Of a stretch of DNA of 64,000 nucleotides, positions 60,476-64,000 are shown one piece after another (within the stretch, counting starts at the first letter, position 1; each line of letters starts with the position of its first letter). The DNA lies in contig NC_052397.1 in assembly GCF_009389715.1 (NCBI RefSeq), positions 18,300,129 to 18,364,128 of the forward strand, read 5' to 3'. Origin of the DNA: Phoenix dactylifera. Lineage: Eukaryota > Streptophyta > Magnoliopsida > Arecales > Arecaceae. A program made the translations under genes and the position numbers. The notes under the pieces are model-generated. The model did no database searches, was not told where the DNA came from, and saw only the letters and a list, made by a program, of their open reading frames with translations.

Positions 60476-61269
60476 GCTTGACATTTTTTGAAATGAAACA
60501 GCTTTAATTTTGTTATCCATAGTAAGTTGGAATTTGTTCCTACAGGTAAAAAGTTCCAAGCTCTTCTTATCTTCAGAATAGTCTAAGTTATATAAAGCAG
60601 TCATCATTGGTTTTTCCCCCTTGATAAGAATGATTGGAAAGAATACAAATTCATGAAACTGACCCCACAAAGTTGGGACAAGTCTTTAGATTATTGTTGC
60701 TGGCTTTTGTTTCTTATTTGTTTTTGTAGAAAAATATGGTAGGGGTTTTCATTTGTAAGCATCAGTTGCTACCAATTGGGATCATTTAACTATTCCTTCC
60801 ATTGCATGTAGAACTTTAGTTTTGTGAGCCACCATAGTGGGGAATTTTTTTGTTATCTACTTTTTATTGAGTATTTAATTTCAAGTGCATCATGTTCTTG
60901 ATGTAGTGAGTTAAATGTTAGCATAGAAAAGGGATATTTCTCCTTATCTTGTTCCTACTCCTTAGTTAATGATGTTCTTTCTTGTTGTCCCTTGATCATT
61001 ATTTTCTCATTGGAGCTACAATTGGAAGGGTGGTTGGTCCTTTTCTCTTTCCGGCATTAACCCTTTATTTCTTTGATTCAACATATTGTGAAGCCATGAA
61101 GTAGCAACATTGATAAATGATATAGATATGCCAGTGCAACAAATATTGAAAAAGTAGAATACGATATGGCTAGGATACATCAAGAAATTTATCTATTTAT
61201 ACATACATATATACATGCATAGCTACACTATATACATACCTACATGCATAGCTAATTATATACATATAT

Positions 61270-61500
61270 ACATGCATGCATCCACCAGGGTTCTCAAAGA
61301 TTCACATTCTCTCCTCAAAGAGGCAATCTCAGCTAACAGAACTTCTGATGAGGGTGTACTGTTACCAACCTCACGGGGGGCTAAGTCCTTCTCCAAAGAG
61401 CTGCCCAAACCTGGCTGGGCACTAGCAAGAGCGCAATTCAGAGGCAATGACGCCTCAACAAGAACAAGGGAGTCATCTCCGTTAGGGACCGAATGAGCCC
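61270..61500 (-). other. Isolated coding-like fragment in SEC3 intron 6, unidentified
   Basis: A minus-strand frame reads MPLNCALASAQPGLGSSLEKDLAPRE...LLAEIASLRRECESLRTLVDA, with a heptad-like end. It starts and stops abruptly amid AT-rich intron, so it is probably a fragment of a mobile element or gene copy. I do not recognise the family. Confidence 0.3.
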
Positions 61501-61608
61501 TAGACCTGGCGGAGAACTACTTCAGCGATAATAAATCTTAATCCATCAGTGCCGTAGATAAATGGGTCATTAGAAGGATTTACTCGGGAAAGCTTTTTCA
61601 ACTAGGTG

Positions 61609-62593
61609 CAGGGGCGGCTCAATACATTCTGGGGCCTAAGGCGAATCCAATGAATGAGGCCTTTTGTTTTTAATAATAATTTTTTTAATAATAATTTTTT
61701 TAATAAATATAAAATACTTAAAAAAATATATGAAAATAGATAGCTATCAAGTACACTATTTCAACCATGAATCTAACAAAGATAGACAAGAAGCCTTTTC
61801 AATTTAATATAATTCTTGAATAGAAGCACATAAAAGTAATTATTCTAAATGAAGGGCCATGAAACTGATTAAATAACTGAGATAATACTTGGAAATACTG
61901 TTTACCATGTCAAGCAAGAGCCGGATAGGAAAAGGTCATCCCATGGCACTTCATGGTCAAGGTAAGAAAAGAATTTGTCCATAAAGAAATCTCTCAATAA
62001 GAGAAAGTAGGGTCATTATGGGAAATTCACTCCATCAAATTAATAAAAATCCCATCCCACCATCTCCCCTTCAAGTGAGTACCCAAGCAGCAACTGCAAC
62101 ATCACGGCACAGCAGCCATTCAACCCCCTCCCTCCTTTTCTCTCTCTACCACCCAAGAGGGGAGAAGAAACCGAGAGGAGAAAACTAAAAGAATCTCCAC
62201 CCTCCAAGACGTCCATCTCCAATCCCCCTATCTTTCTTCCGGATGGCCCAGCTGGATCAGGAGTGGTGTGAGGGAAGGAAAACCAAGACCAAAACCAAAA
62301 AAGAGAAGGGATGAAAGGTAAGAGTGGCTTCAGGCGTCTATCAAGCCAACCAAATCCCTCCTCTCTCTCTCTCTCCCCCCCCCAACCCAAAACAAAACTA
62401 CTGTCCCCAACTTCCAAATTGCCCCTCTGCAGGCCAGAAAACTCTCCACCGATGGAGGGGAGAAGATTCTTAGCCAGCTCCTGATCCCGTTTATATGGGG
62501 CCTTTGCTTCCTTTTGGTCAGCCTCCCGGGGCCTTCCTTTGGCCCGGGGCCTTAGGCGACCGCCTCAGTCGCCTAAGGCTCGGGCCGGCCCTG
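61609..62593. mobile_element. Non-autonomous hAT element with perfect 8-bp target duplication, in SEC3 intron 6
   Basis: The left end is CAGGGGCGGCTC and the right end on the other strand CAGGGCCGGCCC. Both are followed by CCTAAGGCGA-type subterminal motifs. The element is flanked by ACTAGGTG at 61601-61608 and again at 62594-62601. It is 985 bp with no transposase frame. CAGGG termini with 8-bp duplications are the hallmark of hAT. The intact duplication argues for a relatively young insertion. Confidence 0.92.
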
Positions 62594-62774
62594 ACTAGGT
62601 GATACATGTTCAGAGATTATTTTATGTTAAAAGTCATCCGATAAAAGTTGGACTTAAAGTCGGATATAATCGGATCAAATTTAACCCACTTTAAAACTCG
62701 TTTTTTATAGAGGAAAAGTAAAGTGAACTATCATATTAGACTGACATAGTCCATATTTATAGGATTGCATCAAG

Positions 62775-63415
62775 TTCTAAGCTCAACTCAACCGAGCCTT
62801 AATTCCAAACTAGTTGGGGTTGGTTATGTGAATCCTTTTTCTACATTTGCTATGCTTAGTGCCATACTTTCTGAATGATCTAGAGATATCAAGTAATGCC
62901 TTACTATTTTATCCTATGTGATTTCCAATTTACCTCCACCTTTCTTTCCTTCTACATGTATCAAATCACCCCTTCATACAGGTGCATCCCTTGGTCTATA
63001 TTGTACATATCCAAAGCATCTAAGTCGTCCTTCTTTTAGTTTATCCTCAATTGGTGCTATCTCTACCATTTGATGAATTACTTTATTTCTTATTCTTTCT
63101 TGTATTACTACACATCCATCTCAACATTCTCATTTTGGCCACACTTATTTTATGCACATGATTTTCTTTTAACAGCCCAACGTATTTGTACCATAAAGCA
63201 TAGCTGGTTGTATGGTCGTCCTGTAAATATTTTTCAACATAGTTCTTATCCTACGATCATTAATATCCTAGTTGCACTTCTCCACTATTTGATTTGCTTT
63301 AATTTTATGGATAACACTCTCTCAATCTTCCCTTATGAATAATCGATCCGAAGTACCGAAAATGATTACTCTTAGAAACTTCATGATCCTTATTTTTCAC
63401 TTCACCTTCATCTCT
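62775..63415 (-). mobile_element. RTE-type LINE remnant (3' part of reverse transcriptase), antisense in SEC3 intron 6
   Basis: On the minus strand the broken frames contain FGTSDR, IYRTTIQPAMLYGTN, RNKVIHQMVEIAPIEDKLKEGRLRCFGYVQYRPRDAPV and the tail corresponding to PTPTSLELRLG. These are the C-terminal landmarks of plant RTE LINEs (HFRYLG, YRTAIRPAMLYGTE, PIEDKMRENRLRWFGHVQRRP). Several stops interrupt the frame and the 5' part is absent. The 3' end near 62775 carries the RTE-typical CCAACTAGTTTGG-like sequence. Old and inactive. Confidence 0.85.
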
Positions 63416-64000
63416 ATTTTTAATTTTACTAAACCTATATTAGGGAAGTATTTCAAATGTATCCAGGAAGTATATAGGATGTTTTTTCAATTTTGAAAAA
63501 TGGGATACTTGACATAGGTATTAGGCACATATCTAATAAGTATCTAGTGAGTATCAGTATCGGATACCCTCATATGATGCAAAAATAGGGGAAATCTGTC
63601 CATTGTATGATTATGATAGTGTAGAAAGATACATACTATGTATGCCTCAACATGAAAGACTATAAAGTTGAAGGGTAAAGAGCATTCAATTCAAGAAAAA
63701 AACCCAAAGTTACAGCAAAAGTTGGTTCATAATAGAAATAGAAAGATAAATGCACACTAAAGAGAGCTAAGTGGTTTTATTGAGATTCATGAAGGGATCT
63801 AAGATTTATAGGAATTGTTGTTTGTGTTTTGCAGTCAGGTTTTCGGTAATGAGCTGCCTTGGTACTGGGTATATCATATTCAGTTAGGGGCTCGATACAT
63901 GACCCCCTGATAGGTAGTGCAACTGCTGTGTTGATTCCAACAACGGACCATCTGTCTCTATGGGGGCATATTGTCCTACCCAACCCTACAGGTTCCAATA
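63416..64000. other. Window end, inside SEC3 intron 6
   Basis: Presumed intron. A more GC-balanced piece from 63830 to the edge has a 73-codon minus-strand frame without recognisable motifs, perhaps the edge of another repeat. Confidence 0.4.

Overview
This is a nuclear plant window. Its genes have many short exons with GT-AG introns, its intergenic DNA is AT-rich and repeat-filled, and it carries LINE, hAT and LTR-type debris. All eight recognisable protein genes belong to plant families. The GC-rich coding sequence of several single-exon genes and the type of dirigent and dispersed-repeat sequence suggest a monocot, most likely a palm (Arecaceae). The palm assignment is inference from memory of related proteins and was not searched.

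Layout. On the minus strand at the left edge lies the 5' part of SUVR5 (coding exons 1886-7002, likely 5' leader exon ending at 11301). The rest of that gene, including its SET domain, lies beyond base 1. About 9 kb of repeat-rich intergenic DNA follows, including a possible old LTR (about 14530-16800) and an excellent 162-bp hairpin (17787-17948). Next is a plus-strand MIP1/DUF547 gene (exons 20599-26579), with a LINE inserted downstream of it (27138-28002, 16-bp target duplication). A minus-strand MIZ1-like gene (28708-29304) is followed by a plus-strand class 1 phytoglobin with the classic four exons (33910-35351). A minus-strand domesticated hAT transposase of the RICESLEEPER/DAYSLEEPER type (37606-39654) has a probable leader exon near 45.2-45.3 kb. 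Then come a minus-strand PADRE/DUF4228 gene (49644-50165), a plus-strand dirigent gene (53846-54382) and the first six exons of exocyst SEC3 (56298-60243), which runs off the right edge.

The genes do not form a pathway or cluster. They are unrelated housekeeping, stress and regulatory genes, and no operon-like or gene-cluster logic is visible. The most interesting material is non-coding: a dispersed family of accggtac-rich short inverted-repeat elements, one with a perfect 8-bp target duplication; a GC-rich fold-back element with a perfect 18-bp central hairpin; a miRNA-precursor-like foldback upstream of the DUF547 gene; a non-autonomous hAT element with perfect 8-bp duplication in SEC3 intron 6; a 430-bp MITE-like pair; and a tandem duplication covering the SUVR5 leader/promoter. 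I found no convincing undescribed protein system.
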